A stretch of DNA of 64,000 bases. Origin: Effusibacillus dendaii (GTDB taxonomy: Bacteria; Bacillota; Bacilli; Tumebacillales; Effusibacillaceae). The translations under genes were made by a program, and so were the position numbers. The stretch spans positions 2,498,001 to 2,562,000 of the forward strand of contig NZ_AP023366.1 in the NCBI RefSeq assembly GCF_015097055.1, read 5' to 3'. Of the stretch, positions 28,893 to 38,656 are shown piece by piece (position 1 is the stretch's first letter; the number at the start of each line of letters is the position of its first letter). The notes beneath the pieces were generated by a model, which saw only the letters and a list, made by a program, of their open reading frames with translations, made no database searches and was not told the DNA's origin.

Positions 28893-29456
28893 ATGGCTGA
28901 AATCAAACTGAGCGAATTTATTACGATCTTTACAACGGCTGTCGCCTTAGGCAGTGACGCGATGTCGATCGGCATTGGGCTTGGCATGCAGAGGCTGACA
29001 AAGCGGGACATTTTCCGGGTCAGCTCAACGGTGGGGCTGTTCCATGTGATCATGCCTTTAATCGGCATGGGAATCGGGTTGTACCTGTACAGATTGATGG
29101 GGGATGTGGCAAAAGTCATCGGGTCCATTTTATTGATTGGCTTCGGCGCCCATATGATTTGGGATGCTTGGAAAGGGAACGATGAACCCCCTAAATTTGC
29201 TATGAACAGGTCGGTCGGGATCGGCTTGTTTTTGTTCGCGTTGAGTGTCAGCATCGATGCGATGTCGGTCGGCTTTAGTTTCGGTTTATCGGACGCCAAG
29301 CTTGGATTGACAGTTTTAATATTTGGAGTGGTTGGCGCAATTATGACCGCAATTGGCTTATCGATTGGAAATGTGATGGGACGTGTATTAGGGGATTCTA
29401 TGACGATTATTGGCGGCGGCATTTTGATTTTCTTCGGAATTCAGTTCCTGTTATAA
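28893..29456 (+). CDS. mntP: MntP-type manganese efflux pump
   Basis: The 187-residue membrane protein has six predicted helices arranged as two homologous halves, each with the conserved Asp motif (AVALGSDAMSIGIGLG and ALSVSIDAMSVGFSFG). I chose ATG 28893 because GGGAGGCGACTCA just before it is its ribosome binding site; ATG 28878 would place the site inside the gene. MntP exports manganese and prevents its toxicity. The B. subtilis ortholog is ywlD at the same place. Confidence 0.92.
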   Translation: MAEIKLSEFITIFTTAVALGSDAMSIGIGLGMQRLTKRDIFRVSSTVGLFHVIMPLIGMGIGLYLYRLMGDVAKVIGSILLIGFGAHMIWDAWKGNDEPPKFAMNRSVGIGLFLFALSVSIDAMSVGFSFGLSDAKLGLTVLIFGVVGAIMTAIGLSIGNVMGRVLGDSMTIIGGGILIFFGIQFLL

Positions 29457-29526
29457 TTTTTGCATGATCCGCGATGGACGAGTATACTTTAAACCAGGGA
29501 TAAGCGAGTGAACGGGGGAGGTTTAC

Positions 29527-29991
29527 GTGTACCGCATTCTTTTTGTTTGCACGGGGAATACATGCCGCAGCCCGATGGCAGAGGCCATTTTGAAGCAACA
29601 ACTATTGGAGGCGGGAATCCCAAACATTGAAGTAAAATCGGCTGGTGTCGCGGCTGGCACAGGTTTTCCGATGTCGGAAGGGGCTTTGCACGCGTTGTCC
29701 CAACGCCAGATTCCCGGACAAGAACATATGTCACAGATGTTTACGGAAGAGTTGGGAAATTGGGCGGATCTGATTTTAACGATGACGACTTCTCACAAAC
29801 AGCTGGTGGGAAATCGTTTTCCGCAGTTTCTGGACAAAGTTTTCACGTTGAAAGAGTATGCCGGAGGCTACTCAGACTGGGATATTGCGGATCCGTTTGG
29901 CGGTGGACAAGAAGACTATAATCAATCGGCTGATGAAATTGAACAGGCGATTCTAAAGATAGTACCCACTCTTCAAAAATTCGACACATAA
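29527..29991 (+). CDS. ywlE: protein-arginine phosphatase (YwlE)
   Basis: The 154-residue low-molecular-weight phosphatase has the P-loop VCTGNTCRSPMAEA and the general acid region DIADPFGG. Thr as the fourth residue of the C(X)5R loop (CTGNTCR) is the feature that marks arginine-phosphatase YwlE instead of tyrosine phosphatases. It counteracts the McsB arginine kinase in the stress response. The start is GTG at 29527. Confidence 0.93.
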   Translation: MYRILFVCTGNTCRSPMAEAILKQQLLEAGIPNIEVKSAGVAAGTGFPMSEGALHALSQRQIPGQEHMSQMFTEELGNWADLILTMTTSHKQLVGNRFPQFLDKVFTLKEYAGGYSDWDIADPFGGGQEDYNQSADEIEQAILKIVPTLQKFDT

Positions 29992-30057
29992 CCGGTTAGC
30001 AGTCCGATTGCGGCATGACTAACGAGAAAGGTACAATGTGCAAAAGGGGGGAGTACG

Positions 30058-30528
30058 GTGCGAATTGCAATTGCGGCTGATCATGGCGGATACGCTTTAA
30101 AAGAACAGATCAAGAACGTTTTAAAGGAAATGAATCTGGAATTTCATGATTATGGAACACATAATGAGGAGTCGGTCGATTACCCCGATTACGGTGTACA
30201 GGTGGCGGAATCGGTGGCAAAAGGTGAGTTTGACCGCGGAATTTTGGTATGTGGAACAGGAATTGGCATGTCGATTGTAGCGAACAAAGTGCCAGGTGTT
30301 CGCTGCGCGTTGGTGCACGACTGTTTTACTGCAAAAGCGACTCGTGAGCATAACGATGCCAACGTGCTGGCGATGGGTGCGCGGGTAATCGGACCGGGTC
30401 TGGCGGAAGAGATTGTTCGCATTTGGCTGACGACCGATTTTTCAGGCGGACGGCATGAAAGACGGCTGGACAAGATTCGTCAACTGGAAGGGAAATTCAG
30501 GCAAGAAGAAGGCGTGCGGGGATGCTAG
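30058..30528 (+). CDS. rpiB: ribose-5-phosphate isomerase B
   Basis: The 156-residue protein has RIAIAADHGGYALKE, YPDYGVQVAESVA, the catalytic Cys in GILVCGTGIGMSI, and HNDANVLAMGARVIG. It interconverts ribose 5-phosphate and ribulose 5-phosphate. The start codon is GTG behind GGGGGGAG. Its last codons overlap ywlG by 7 bp. Confidence 0.95.
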   Translation: MRIAIAADHGGYALKEQIKNVLKEMNLEFHDYGTHNEESVDYPDYGVQVAESVAKGEFDRGILVCGTGIGMSIVANKVPGVRCALVHDCFTAKATREHNDANVLAMGARVIGPGLAEEIVRIWLTTDFSGGRHERRLDKIRQLEGKFRQEEGVRGC

Positions 30529-31082
30529 AGCAAGCGGAAATCGCGAAGCTGACATTGCAATTGGTGGAAGAACTGCAACAATCGGCCAATCTGCGGCCGG
30601 ATCAGATTTTGGTGGTCGGAGCCTCCAGTTCGGAGGTGATCGGCCGTCAAATCGGTACGGCCGGTTCGGTTGACGTGGCGAAAGCAATCGTGGACGGTGT
30701 ATTGGCGGCCCGCGACCGATTCGGATTTCAGGTGGCGTTTCAATGCTGTGAACATCTCAATCGGGCTTTGGTGGTGGAACGCCGTACGTTACAAGAATAC
30801 CGGCTTGAGGAAGTGATGGCAGTTCCGGTGCCGCGTGCGGGCGGCGCGGTGGCGTCGGAAGCTTTTCGCAGACTGAAGCAACCGGTTTTGGCGGAGCATA
30901 TTCAGGCACATGCCGGTATAGACATCGGGGACACGTTCATTGGCATGCATCTGCGTCCGGTGGCCGTCCCGCTGCGCTCCAAGATCCAATCGATTGGACA
31001 AGCGCACATCACGCTGGCTACAACCCGTCCGAAATTGATCGGTGGAGGAAGAACCGTTTACATACTGGAAGAATCGGAATGA
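30522..31082 (+). CDS. ywlG: YwlG / TIGR01440-family protein (function unknown)
   Basis: The 186-residue conserved protein has LVVGASSSEVIGRQIGTAGS, FQVAFQCCEHLNRALVVER, VVPVPRAGGAVAS-like VPVPRAGGAVASEAF and HAGIDIGDTFIGMHL. The family is widespread in Firmicutes and always near rpiB/glyA, but its biochemical role is not established. It overlaps rpiB, so the two are translated together. Confidence 0.92.
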   Translation: MLEQAEIAKLTLQLVEELQQSANLRPDQILVVGASSSEVIGRQIGTAGSVDVAKAIVDGVLAARDRFGFQVAFQCCEHLNRALVVERRTLQEYRLEEVMAVPVPRAGGAVASEAFRRLKQPVLAEHIQAHAGIDIGDTFIGMHLRPVAVPLRSKIQSIGQAHITLATTRPKLIGGGRTVYILEESE

Positions 31083-31103
31083 ACATTTGAGGGGGCTTAA
31101 GAA

Positions 31104-32354
31104 ATGAAACATCTTCATTTGGTGGATCGTGAAGTGGCGGAAGCAATTGAGAAAGAGTTGGGGCGGCAGCGTTCGAAAATCGAACTGATCGCCTCTGAGA
31201 ACTTCGTCAGCCGTGCTGTCATGGAAGCAATGGGTACGGTGTTGACCAACAAATATGCGGAAGGCTATCCAGGCAAACGGTATTATGGCGGCTGTGAGTA
31301 TGTAGACATTGTGGAAAATTTGGCGCGTGAGCGGGTTAAGAAAATTTTTGGCGCCGAGCATGCAAACGTACAGCCTCATTCCGGCGTACAAGCCAATACG
31401 GCTGTTTATTTCGCGTTTCTAAAGCCGGGCGATACAGTACTCGGTATGAATCTGGCGCACGGCGGTCATTTGACGCATGGAAGTCCGGTCAACATTTCAG
31501 GTCAGTATTATAATTTCGTGCCTTACGGAGTGGATGACAACACACACCGTATCGATTATGATGTGGTGCGCCGTTTGGCGGAAGAACACAAACCGAAAAT
31601 GATTGTGGCGGGTGCTTCCGCCTATCCGCGCGTGTTTGATTTTGCCAAATTGCGGGAAATTGCAGATTCGGTGGGCGCTTACCTGATGGTTGACATGGCG
31701 CATATCGCGGGACTTGTAGCAACCGGACATCATCCGAACCCTGTTCCGTATGCGGATTTTGTTACATCTACCACACACAAAACGCTGCGCGGACCGCGCG
31801 GCGGGTTGATTCTCTGCAAGGAGCAGTACGCCAAGGAGATTGACAAGGCGATTTTTCCAGGTACGCAAGGCGGCCCTTTGATGCACGTGATCGCTGCCAA
31901 AGCGGTTGCATTTGGGGAAGTGCTGCGACCGGAATTTGCCGATTATTCGCAAGCGGTCATTGACAACGCGCGGGCGTTTGCAGATGCTTTGACGGAACGC
32001 GGCTTCAACCTGGTGTCGGGCGGAACCGACAATCACTTACTGCTGGTGGATCTGCGCAACATTGGCCTGACCGGTAAAGAAGCGGAGAAATTGCTGGACG
32101 AAGTGGGCATCACCGTCAATAAAAATGCGATTCCAAACGACCCGCAAAGTCCTTTTGTAACAAGCGGCATTCGGATGGGAACGCCAGCTGTCACAACGCG
32201 CGGATTTACAAAAGAGGATATGGTGGAAGTGGCTGATATCATAAGTCTGACGCTTCGGAGTGCCGCCGATCAGCCGAGGTTGAATGAAGCGATGCAGCGG
32301 ATTCGTGCTCTATGCGACAAATACCCGATGTATGAAGGAATCGAAGAAGCGTAA
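31104..32354 (+). CDS. glyA: serine hydroxymethyltransferase
   Basis: The 416-residue PLP enzyme has [32 protein letters not shown], the PLP lysine in [14 protein letters not shown], and a C-terminal domain of normal length. It converts serine and tetrahydrofolate to glycine and 5,10-methylene-THF. GAGGGGGCTTAAG precedes the ATG. It is the last gene of the conserved Bacillus-like block; upp and the atp operon, which normally follow, are not here. Confidence 0.98.
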   Translation: MKHLHLVDREVAEAIEKELGRQRSKIELIASENFVSRAVMEAMGTVLTNKYAEGYPGKRYYGGCEYVDIVENLARERVKKIFGAEHANVQPHSGVQANTAVYFAFLKPGDTVLGMNLAHGGHLTHGSPVNISGQYYNFVPYGVDDNTHRIDYDVVRRLAEEHKPKMIVAGASAYPRVFDFAKLREIADSVGAYLMVDMAHIAGLVATGHHPNPVPYADFVTSTTHKTLRGPRGGLILCKEQYAKEIDKAIFPGTQGGPLMHVIAAKAVAFGEVLRPEFADYSQAVIDNARAFADALTERGFNLVSGGTDNHLLLVDLRNIGLTGKEAEKLLDEVGITVNKNAIPNDPQSPFVTSGIRMGTPAVTTRGFTKEDMVEVADIISLTLRSAADQPRLNEAMQRIRALCDKYPMYEGIEEA

Positions 32355-32371
32355 TCTGAACAAAGAATAAC

Positions 32372-32422
32372 AAACCGCCTCGGGCAATCTGACTCTGGTT
32401 CAGTTGCTTGAGGCGGTTTTTT
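32372..32422 (+). terminator. terminator of glyA
   Basis: AAACCGCCTC (32372-32381) pairs with GAGGCGGTTT (32410-32419), followed by a T run. Confidence 0.9.
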
Positions 32423-32424
32423 CT

Positions 32425-32838
32425 GTGAGACACCTGGTCCGTTAGTCCGAGTCGATATGATCCGCCATTGCCTGGGAATATCTACCCCCGAGCAACATGC
32501 GGCAGCAATTCTTCTTTACCCATCTGGAGGGAAGCGCTCCCCAGCGAGCGTGATTCACATGTAATCCATCTTCAGTCTTTATCAGTTATATATACTCACA
32601 ATATCATGCAGGCACTATAGCATCCCGGTAATGAAAGACAAGCTCTCGCCTTTTAGGTGAAGAGCTTGTTTCGTTTATACGGAGTATCATGTCTGAATTC
32701 TTGGGCATTAAAATGGAAAAATTTAAACTCTATTAAAAAACCTTTTGCATCGCATTCATGAAATTTTAATTTTTAGATGGTACAACGTCCATGGAAATGT
32801 ATAGTTAAATTTTGTATGAGGAGAGGAAAAAGGGAGCC
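32425..32838. other. gap at the core/accessory boundary
   Basis: No gene was found in these 414 bases. A terminator-like stem ACAAGCTCT..AGAGCTTGT lies at about 32639-32671, followed by TTTCGTTT, and may be the trace of a lost gene. Base composition becomes AT-rich from about 32.6 kb on. Confidence 0.4.
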
Positions 32839-33342
32839 ATGAGTTATCTGATTCGAAATGCGCATTTTCTTGTGATCCACATCCCGATTGCCATGTTGTT
32901 GTTCAGCTTTGTGTTCGATCTTCTTGCCACGATTTTAAAGAAGAAGGATTGGCATATCGCAGGTCTCTTTTGTCTGGTTATTGGGACGTTGGGCGCCATC
33001 GCAGCGGTGATTACTGGACCTGAAGGCGAGCGAAATCCCTTATTTCCCCAACATGAGCTGTTCGGAAAATTGACGATGATGCTTTCCATCTTGTTAACGT
33101 TAGTTCGATTGGGGATTCTTTGGAGAAAGAAAGTAGATATCGGTAAAAATCTCGTGTATCTGCTTGTTATGTTGGTGGGAGTCGGGTTGCTTTCTTACAC
33201 GGGACATCTTGGCGGAAAGATGGTTCATCCCGACCGCAGTCAAATGCACAAGGGACAGGTACAGCAACAAGGTGGCGTTGGTCAGGAAAATACGAATCGG
33301 CCAACGGGCATTCCTAAAACCAGCGGTGAAGGAAGCCGTTGA
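32839..33342 (+). CDS. four-helix membrane protein (DUF2231-like)
   Basis: The 167-residue protein starts at ATG 32839 (MSYLIRNAHF) behind AAAAAGGGAG; the in-frame TTG upstream is unlikely. It has four hydrophobic helices (VIHIPIAMLLFSFVFDLL, LFCLVIGTLGAIAAVIT, LTMMLSILLTLVRLGI, LLVMLVGVGLLSYTG) and a polar Gln-rich C-terminal tail. H-x-x-x-x-P in the first helix and the GHLGGKMVH end are typical of DUF2231-like proteins, which may bind haem. Function unknown. Confidence 0.72.
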   Translation: MSYLIRNAHFLVIHIPIAMLLFSFVFDLLATILKKKDWHIAGLFCLVIGTLGAIAAVITGPEGERNPLFPQHELFGKLTMMLSILLTLVRLGILWRKKVDIGKNLVYLLVMLVGVGLLSYTGHLGGKMVHPDRSQMHKGQVQQQGGVGQENTNRPTGIPKTSGEGSR

Positions 33343-33588
33343 CTTGTAAACGGAAGTCCTCAGATCCATGCTGCCGGTGGTTTTGAGGCTTCTTTGTTTA
33401 TACGTACAGTAGAGTTCGTACTATGATTCACTCCATAAAAAATCAATCTTGGGTTTGAGCTGTTTTAGGTATAAGAGTCGCCATCCATATATTTTTGATT
33501 ATGCATGAACTTACTGTCATTGTGTCTTGATAACGAGCTTCTTCATATTCTCTAATTGATAGAATAGATTAAGATCAACCGTCCTGAG

Positions 33589-33677
33589 CCGTATCACAAG
33601 TGATGGTAAAACAAAGGTTTGAATTTACAGTTGACGAATTAATGATAAATAAATTAGTCAATGATAAGGACAAATAA
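33589..33677 (+). other. attL core plus displaced 3' end of the recombinase gene
   Basis: The 22-bp core has the dyad ATCAC-AA-GTGAT (33593-33604). Read in the recombinase frame, bases after the core give K-QRFEFTVDELMINKLVNDKDK and TAA at 33675-33677. That is a sensible hydrophilic tail for the recombinase at 44686 in its unintegrated form. The rest of the gap 33343-33588 is AT-rich and holds no gene I can see. Confidence 0.7.
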
Positions 33678-33815
33678 AGAAGGAAATTATATTATAAGTG
33701 TCAAAATTCTTCTAATTGAGCAAAAGTGTTAGTTGCCGCATGGTTAGAATCAAACGTCTATGTTTGTTAGGTTTTTTAAATATAGTGAAACATGCTAAAG
33801 GGCTTGGAGGCCAAT

Positions 33816-35768
33816 ATGAAAGAACTTATAATTGGAAATCCAGAAAAACAATATCATAATCTTTCCCATGATGAACTTATAAAACTGTTGATAGAGAAAG
33901 AGGAAGAATTGCGTTTAAGCAAAGTGTTTACACCGTTTATATCAACAGAGGAAAATTTGGATGCTACTCTTCAATGGAGGGGAAGGCAGCGTTTTTTGGC
34001 TGAAAAAGTACGGCCCGTCAAATTGATTCCCGTTCCTGAGAAGTCACTCAATCCATCAAAAGGTGATAACTTAATAATAGATGGTGAGAATCTATCAGTT
34101 ATGACTTCTCTCTTAAAAGATTACCGTGGACAAATAGACGTGATTTATATGGATCCTCCTTATAATACGGGTAGCGATTCTCTCACTTATAATGATGATT
34201 TTATGTTGTCGAAATCAGAAGTGAAGAGAAATAGGAAAACCCACGGGCGCAGTAGTGAGATTGTTTCACTTGATGACCCTAACCGTCATACTAAATGGAT
34301 TAATCATATGGCTCCTAGATTATGGGCAGCCAAAAAACTTATGAAACCAACTGGAGTAATTATTATTTCAATTGATGAACATGAGCTTCCAAGATTGTGG
34401 ATGTTAATGGAGGAGATTTTTTTACCAAAAAACAGACTTGCTACATTAATTTGGCAGAGATCAAGAAAAAATGATGCAACTTACTTTTCTGAAGGACATG
34501 AATATATGCTTGTATGGGCACGCAATGTAGATGAATTGGATGCAAAAGTAAAGGAAAAGGGAAAGTGGCGAGAAGTAAAACCAGGGCTTGAAGACCATTT
34601 AGCAGAGTACAGACGGCTGAGAGAGATTCATAGTGATGATTATGAAGCAATTATAAAAGGTCTTAAACATTCGGTAAAAGGTATAAAGAAAGATAGCCCC
34701 TTATGGACAGTAAGGCAATACGTAGGTGTTGATTCAAAGAGCGATTTACTTGGCCCTTATAAGGAGGATGATCCTTCTTGGCCAGGTGGAGGAGGTCCGG
34801 ACTATGATGTATTTCATCCCGAAACTGGGCGTCCAGTTAGAAAGCCACCGAAAGGATGGATTGTGTCTACCCCTGAAGAATTTCAAAAACTCATAGATGA
34901 TGATAGAATAATATGGAAAAAGGTTGATAAGGGTACACCGAAAATTAAAAAATATCTGCTTGAGGGAAGAGAAAAAGATGTTTTTACATCGGTGATCAAT
35001 AAGGATGCTCGCGGCTCGGTAATGTTGGTAAAGTCTATTTTTGGTGACGAAAATGCTTTTAAAAATCCTAAAGATCACGAGATCCTTAAAAAGCTCATCA
35101 ATCTAGTTACTTGGGGAGATCCTGAATGTATTGTTCTTGATCCTTATGCAGGATCAGGAACAACAGCTCATGCAATAATAGAATTAAACCATGAATATGG
35201 TGGAAATCGCAGATTTATCCTTATTGAGGGAGGCTTCGTCGGTAAAAACACTAAAATTAATCAAGAAGATTATACTGATAAAATTACTGCAGAACGAATC
35301 CGTAGAGTAATAACTGGTAAGTGGGCAGATAAAAAGAAGCATTCTACTTATGATACAGGGTTTACTTATTTTCGTGCCGATAAAGCCATTACTAAAAAAG
35401 ATATTTTGGCATCTGATCGTGAGAGCCTTGCCGATGTGATATTACAAGTTGCTGAGGAAGAATCTAATCGAATCGACTGTCGCATTGAAGGACATCGTTA
35501 TCTAATTGGACAAACACGATCAGGGTTCGGCATTGCCCTTGTATGGGAATCCGGTAAAGATGGACGAACATTAACAATAGAGGTGTTAAAGGAAATTATT
35601 CAAGAGGCAGAGTCTCAAGGGTGTTCCAAGCCGATTCACATTTATGCCGCAGCTAACGAGGGGCCCGTTGCAGACAATATATATAGATTTCACCAGATCC
35701 CAGATGCAATATTAGCTAAACTTGGAATAACGGGTTTCGATGGGGAAGCGGAGGAAGAATGTGAATGA
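33816..35768 (+). CDS. type III restriction-modification methyltransferase (Mod)
   Basis: The 650-residue protein starts at ATG 33816 behind TTGGAGG. The catalytic motif DPPY is at residues 113-116 and the SAM motif DPYAGSGTT at about 442, the beta-class order of type III Mod subunits. The long middle part contains the target recognition region. It adds N6-methyladenine at an asymmetric site. The next gene overlaps by 4 bp (ATGA), as expected for Mod-Res pairs. The recognition site cannot be read from the sequence. Confidence 0.92.
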   Translation: MKELIIGNPEKQYHNLSHDELIKLLIEKEEELRLSKVFTPFISTEENLDATLQWRGRQRFLAEKVRPVKLIPVPEKSLNPSKGDNLIIDGENLSVMTSLLKDYRGQIDVIYMDPPYNTGSDSLTYNDDFMLSKSEVKRNRKTHGRSSEIVSLDDPNRHTKWINHMAPRLWAAKKLMKPTGVIIISIDEHELPRLWMLMEEIFLPKNRLATLIWQRSRKNDATYFSEGHEYMLVWARNVDELDAKVKEKGKWREVKPGLEDHLAEYRRLREIHSDDYEAIIKGLKHSVKGIKKDSPLWTVRQYVGVDSKSDLLGPYKEDDPSWPGGGGPDYDVFHPETGRPVRKPPKGWIVSTPEEFQKLIDDDRIIWKKVDKGTPKIKKYLLEGREKDVFTSVINKDARGSVMLVKSIFGDENAFKNPKDHEILKKLINLVTWGDPECIVLDPYAGSGTTAHAIIELNHEYGGNRRFILIEGGFVGKNTKINQEDYTDKITAERIRRVITGKWADKKKHSTYDTGFTYFRADKAITKKDILASDRESLADVILQVAEEESNRIDCRIEGHRYLIGQTRSGFGIALVWESGKDGRTLTIEVLKEIIQEAESQGCSKPIHIYAAANEGPVADNIYRFHQIPDAILAKLGITGFDGEAEEECE

Positions 35769-38086
35769 AAATTACTTTAGATGATCTAAAACCTTATCAA
35801 GTAAAAGCAGCAAGTGAACTAGCTACAATGGTTCAGGAGTATCCATCTGAAAAGTTTAAACCTGTATATAGCCGAACAACGGGAATGTTAGAGCCTTTTG
35901 TTAGTCGTCTTAAGGCAATTACAGGAGCAGGTAAGACACCAATTCTTGCTGTTACGGCAGGTCATCTCAAAACTGGTATTATCTTGTGGACAACTTCTCG
36001 TGGTGCAGTTATTTCTCAAACATACGAAAATTTACGCCCCGGTGGAAAGTATGCCGAGCTACTTCCAAAAGGAACACAAGTCTATCTCTTAAGTGAAATG
36101 AGCGTAACTGATTGGATGAATACAATGGCAGCTAAAGAAGGACTAACTATCCTTTTGGCGACAGTTGCATCTTTTAATCAGGACGGAGATAGTCTTCGTA
36201 TTCATCATCGTGGTGTTTATGGAGCCCTTTCTCGTTGGGAAATGCTTTCAAAGATAAATCAGGGAGTTGAATCACGGCATAGAAATCTATATGTGTTTTA
36301 TGATGAGGGTCATGGTGCTACTGCTGAACAATTTAGACGTTTAGCTGATATTAATCCTAAGGCTTTTATTCTTGCTTCTGCCAGCCCGTTTCCTTCTGAT
36401 TTGGCTTATCTCCTCCCTGGCGAAAGCCAGGAAGAGAGAGAGTTTTCTCTGCAAGAACGGACTGTTGCTGTTCCAACAAAATGGGTTGTAGAAGCAGGAC
36501 TCCTTAAGAATAGGCTTTATTTCACAGAATGTAATACATCGACTGAAAGTGCTGTTCAAGAAGCACAAACTAAATACAACGAGTTAACAGAAAAACTGAA
36601 AGAACACAATCTTTCTCCTATCGCATGTTTCATTGTTAATACTACCCAACGTGGAATAGATGTATGGGAGGCTTTAATAAAGCTTGGAGTGCAGAAAGAT
36701 AAAGTTGCAGTTCACCTAAATGGTGCAAAAGATGTTTTATATGAGCGTTATGGTTCCTATCTGGGAATTATAGATACTTACACTGGAAAAAAGGCAGTAG
36801 AAAGATCTCCTGAGGTTTTAAGGAAAGGCGGATTTACACATATCATTTGGAATCTCACTTTACGGGAGGGGTGGGACGAGCCGTTAGCCTATGTGGCTTA
36901 CATTGATGATCGAGGAAGATCCCAAACAGATATTGTTCAAAAGATAGGTAGATTCATTCGTCAACCTAATGCTAATCCTTTTAGTGATCCAGATTTGAAT
37001 TCAGCATATTTTTACTTTAATATCCCTGATGAGGAGTTCGCAAAACTTATTGAACAAACCCAGAGTGAACTGGAAATTGAGGGGCATGAAATATTAAGGA
37101 TTAAGGAGGATCTACCTCTACCTCCTAGCCGTGAAGTTGTTCCTCGAGTTACGGCGGAAGTTCCCGTTGTTTATATGTCCAGAGGCAAACCATCAGAAAA
37201 TGATAAAATAGTTCTTGATGCGGTGAAATTGCTTGATGAGGCAGAACGGCAAGCGAAAGGCCATCTCTTAACAAGGGTTTATGAGGTTGCTAAGGGCGAA
37301 AACCCTGACCTAATAAGAGAAGAGTCGAAAGATTATGGTGACAGTATTACTGTATGGGAATTTCTTGTAAACCGTCTTCAGCGAATAGATTCTAGGATTG
37401 TTAATAGTACTGGAACAATATTTACTAATGATTTGCGGTTGTCACCACAAATGAATCAACAAATACAATGGGGATCACCTGCGATCGGCTACCTAGAGAG
37501 ATGTGTAAAAGAGATAAAGGATGCTTTAGAAAATCAAATACAACTGATCAGTTTAGGGATCGAATCTTATAAAGTACCACCCTTTAGACTTATTAGTCCA
37601 GACGTAAAGGGGGTGGGGAGCGCCAAAGAAGATCGATATAAAGTCAGAAAATATAAAAACGCTGTTCATCCGGAATATAATGGGATGAATCCTTTTGAAA
37701 TTCGTGTTGCAGAAGCCCTTGATGAAACTGGCAGGTTATGGACTAGGAACCCAGGAACTAATTTTGGCTACGGTATTCCAATTCCTGTTTATGGAGTAGA
37801 TAGTGGTACGTTTAGACCGGATTTTCTTTTATGGGGTCAAAAAACTATTTGGGCAATAGACCCAAAGGGGAAACATCTTCTTGAAGGCACTCTGGCTTCA
37901 AAAATGTTGGATATAAGTGAAGTTGGAGTAAAAATTGCACTTGTTCTTGACGGAACCTATGAAAAAAATGGAGAGTCGTGGGTAAGGACAGGTCAAAGTG
38001 GATATACTCTTATCAGGAAATACCTAGGTGGAATTAAACCTAAAATTTTCAATGATCTAAGTACTCTTTTAGCTGATTTAGAGTAG
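35765..38086 (+). CDS. type III restriction endonuclease (Res)
   Basis: The 773-residue protein has a superfamily 2 helicase core with Walker A TGAGKT (residues 53-58; the usual Thr/Gly-rich loop is slightly changed), Walker B-like DEGH at about 180, and QKIGRFIRQP (motif VI). The C-terminal PD-(D/E)XK nuclease shows RPDFLLW and AIDPKGK (about 684-702). It cleaves DNA together with Mod after ATP-driven movement between two head-to-head sites. It forms an operon with mod and ends at a bidirectional terminator. Confidence 0.92.
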   Translation: MKITLDDLKPYQVKAASELATMVQEYPSEKFKPVYSRTTGMLEPFVSRLKAITGAGKTPILAVTAGHLKTGIILWTTSRGAVISQTYENLRPGGKYAELLPKGTQVYLLSEMSVTDWMNTMAAKEGLTILLATVASFNQDGDSLRIHHRGVYGALSRWEMLSKINQGVESRHRNLYVFYDEGHGATAEQFRRLADINPKAFILASASPFPSDLAYLLPGESQEEREFSLQERTVAVPTKWVVEAGLLKNRLYFTECNTSTESAVQEAQTKYNELTEKLKEHNLSPIACFIVNTTQRGIDVWEALIKLGVQKDKVAVHLNGAKDVLYERYGSYLGIIDTYTGKKAVERSPEVLRKGGFTHIIWNLTLREGWDEPLAYVAYIDDRGRSQTDIVQKIGRFIRQPNANPFSDPDLNSAYFYFNIPDEEFAKLIEQTQSELEIEGHEILRIKEDLPLPPSREVVPRVTAEVPVVYMSRGKPSENDKIVLDAVKLLDEAERQAKGHLLTRVYEVAKGENPDLIREESKDYGDSITVWEFLVNRLQRIDSRIVNSTGTIFTNDLRLSPQMNQQIQWGSPAIGYLERCVKEIKDALENQIQLISLGIESYKVPPFRLISPDVKGVGSAKEDRYKVRKYKNAVHPEYNGMNPFEIRVAEALDETGRLWTRNPGTNFGYGIPIPVYGVDSGTFRPDFLLWGQKTIWAIDPKGKHLLEGTLASKMLDISEVGVKIALVLDGTYEKNGESWVRTGQSGYTLIRKYLGGIKPKIFNDLSTLLADLE

Positions 38087-38093
38087 TTGATAG

Positions 38094-38126
38094 GCTGTTG
38101 GGAATTATCCCAACAGCTTAGTTTTT
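38094..38126. terminator. bidirectional terminator between res and xre
   Basis: GCTGTTGGG (38094-38102) pairs with CCCAACAGC (38109-38117), followed by TTAGTTTTTTG. The two genes converge here. Confidence 0.82.
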
Positions 38127-38162
38127 TGTTTGGGGAATTGTAAAACGAAGTCAATCCAGACC

Positions 38163-38510
38163 TCAAGTTTTATGTTGGGGGAAAGTGCGGAAAATTTCAG
38201 ACAAAATGTTTTTTGCCATTGTAACCTGTCTTTCCTCACGACTACTTAGCAACAGTACGATCTCATTTATGATTGCTTGTTTTTCCTCGCTTAACTCTTG
38301 CTCAAAGTTAAAAAAGTCGTGAATGTTAACTTCAAGTGCTTTCGCAATCTTCGCTAAGTTAACCAGTGATATATTCCGTTCGCCACGCTCTAGCCCACTT
38401 ATATAAGTAAAGTGAAACCCTGACTTTTCACCAAGTTGCTCTTGGGACAAATTTTTAGTCTTGCGTATATCTCTTATTCGTTTACCTACGAATTCTAGGA
38501 TATCTGCCAT
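38163..38510 (-). CDS. Xre-family helix-turn-helix regulator
   Basis: The 115-residue protein has an N-terminal HTH_3 domain (IRDIRKTKNLSQEQLGEKSG, FHFTYISGLERGERNISLVN, LAKIAKALEV) and a C-terminal helix of unknown role. I use ATG 38510 (MADILEF) with GAGGTG upstream. It is convergent with the RM genes and divergent from the gene at 38657, and it probably controls the shared region 38520-38656. It could also act like a controller protein for the RM system, but it does not lie upstream of mod. Confidence 0.85.
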   Translation of the reverse strand: MADILEFVGKRIRDIRKTKNLSQEQLGEKSGFHFTYISGLERGERNISLVNLAKIAKALEVNIHDFFNFEQELSEEKQAIINEIVLLLSSREERQVTMAKNILSEIFRTFPQHKT

Positions 38511-38567
38511 TTTGAACACCTCAAAAGAAGTGTAGACAATGGGATAAGCATAGGTAATAGGTTTATA

Positions 38568-38611
38568 AGTATTAAAAAATAATACTAAAAAGTATCGAAA
38601 GCTCGTATAAT
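38568..38611 (+). promoter_or_regulatory. promoter with probable Xre operator
   Basis: The dyad AGTATT (38568-38573) / AATACT (38581-38586), plus a further AGTAT at 38591, overlaps the -35 position of a TATAAT at 38606-38611 that drives the gene at 38657. The operator lies between xre and its divergent neighbour. Confidence 0.45.
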
Positions 38612-38656
38612 AGTGCTTGTGTTTGGAAACTTTTTCTGGAGAGAGGATGCAGATTA

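Noticed and set aside
33589-33610. The 22-bp repeat as a chance or IS-derived duplication
   Set aside because: Its position at an integrase 3' end plus the in-frame displaced tail at the other end fit an attachment site much better.
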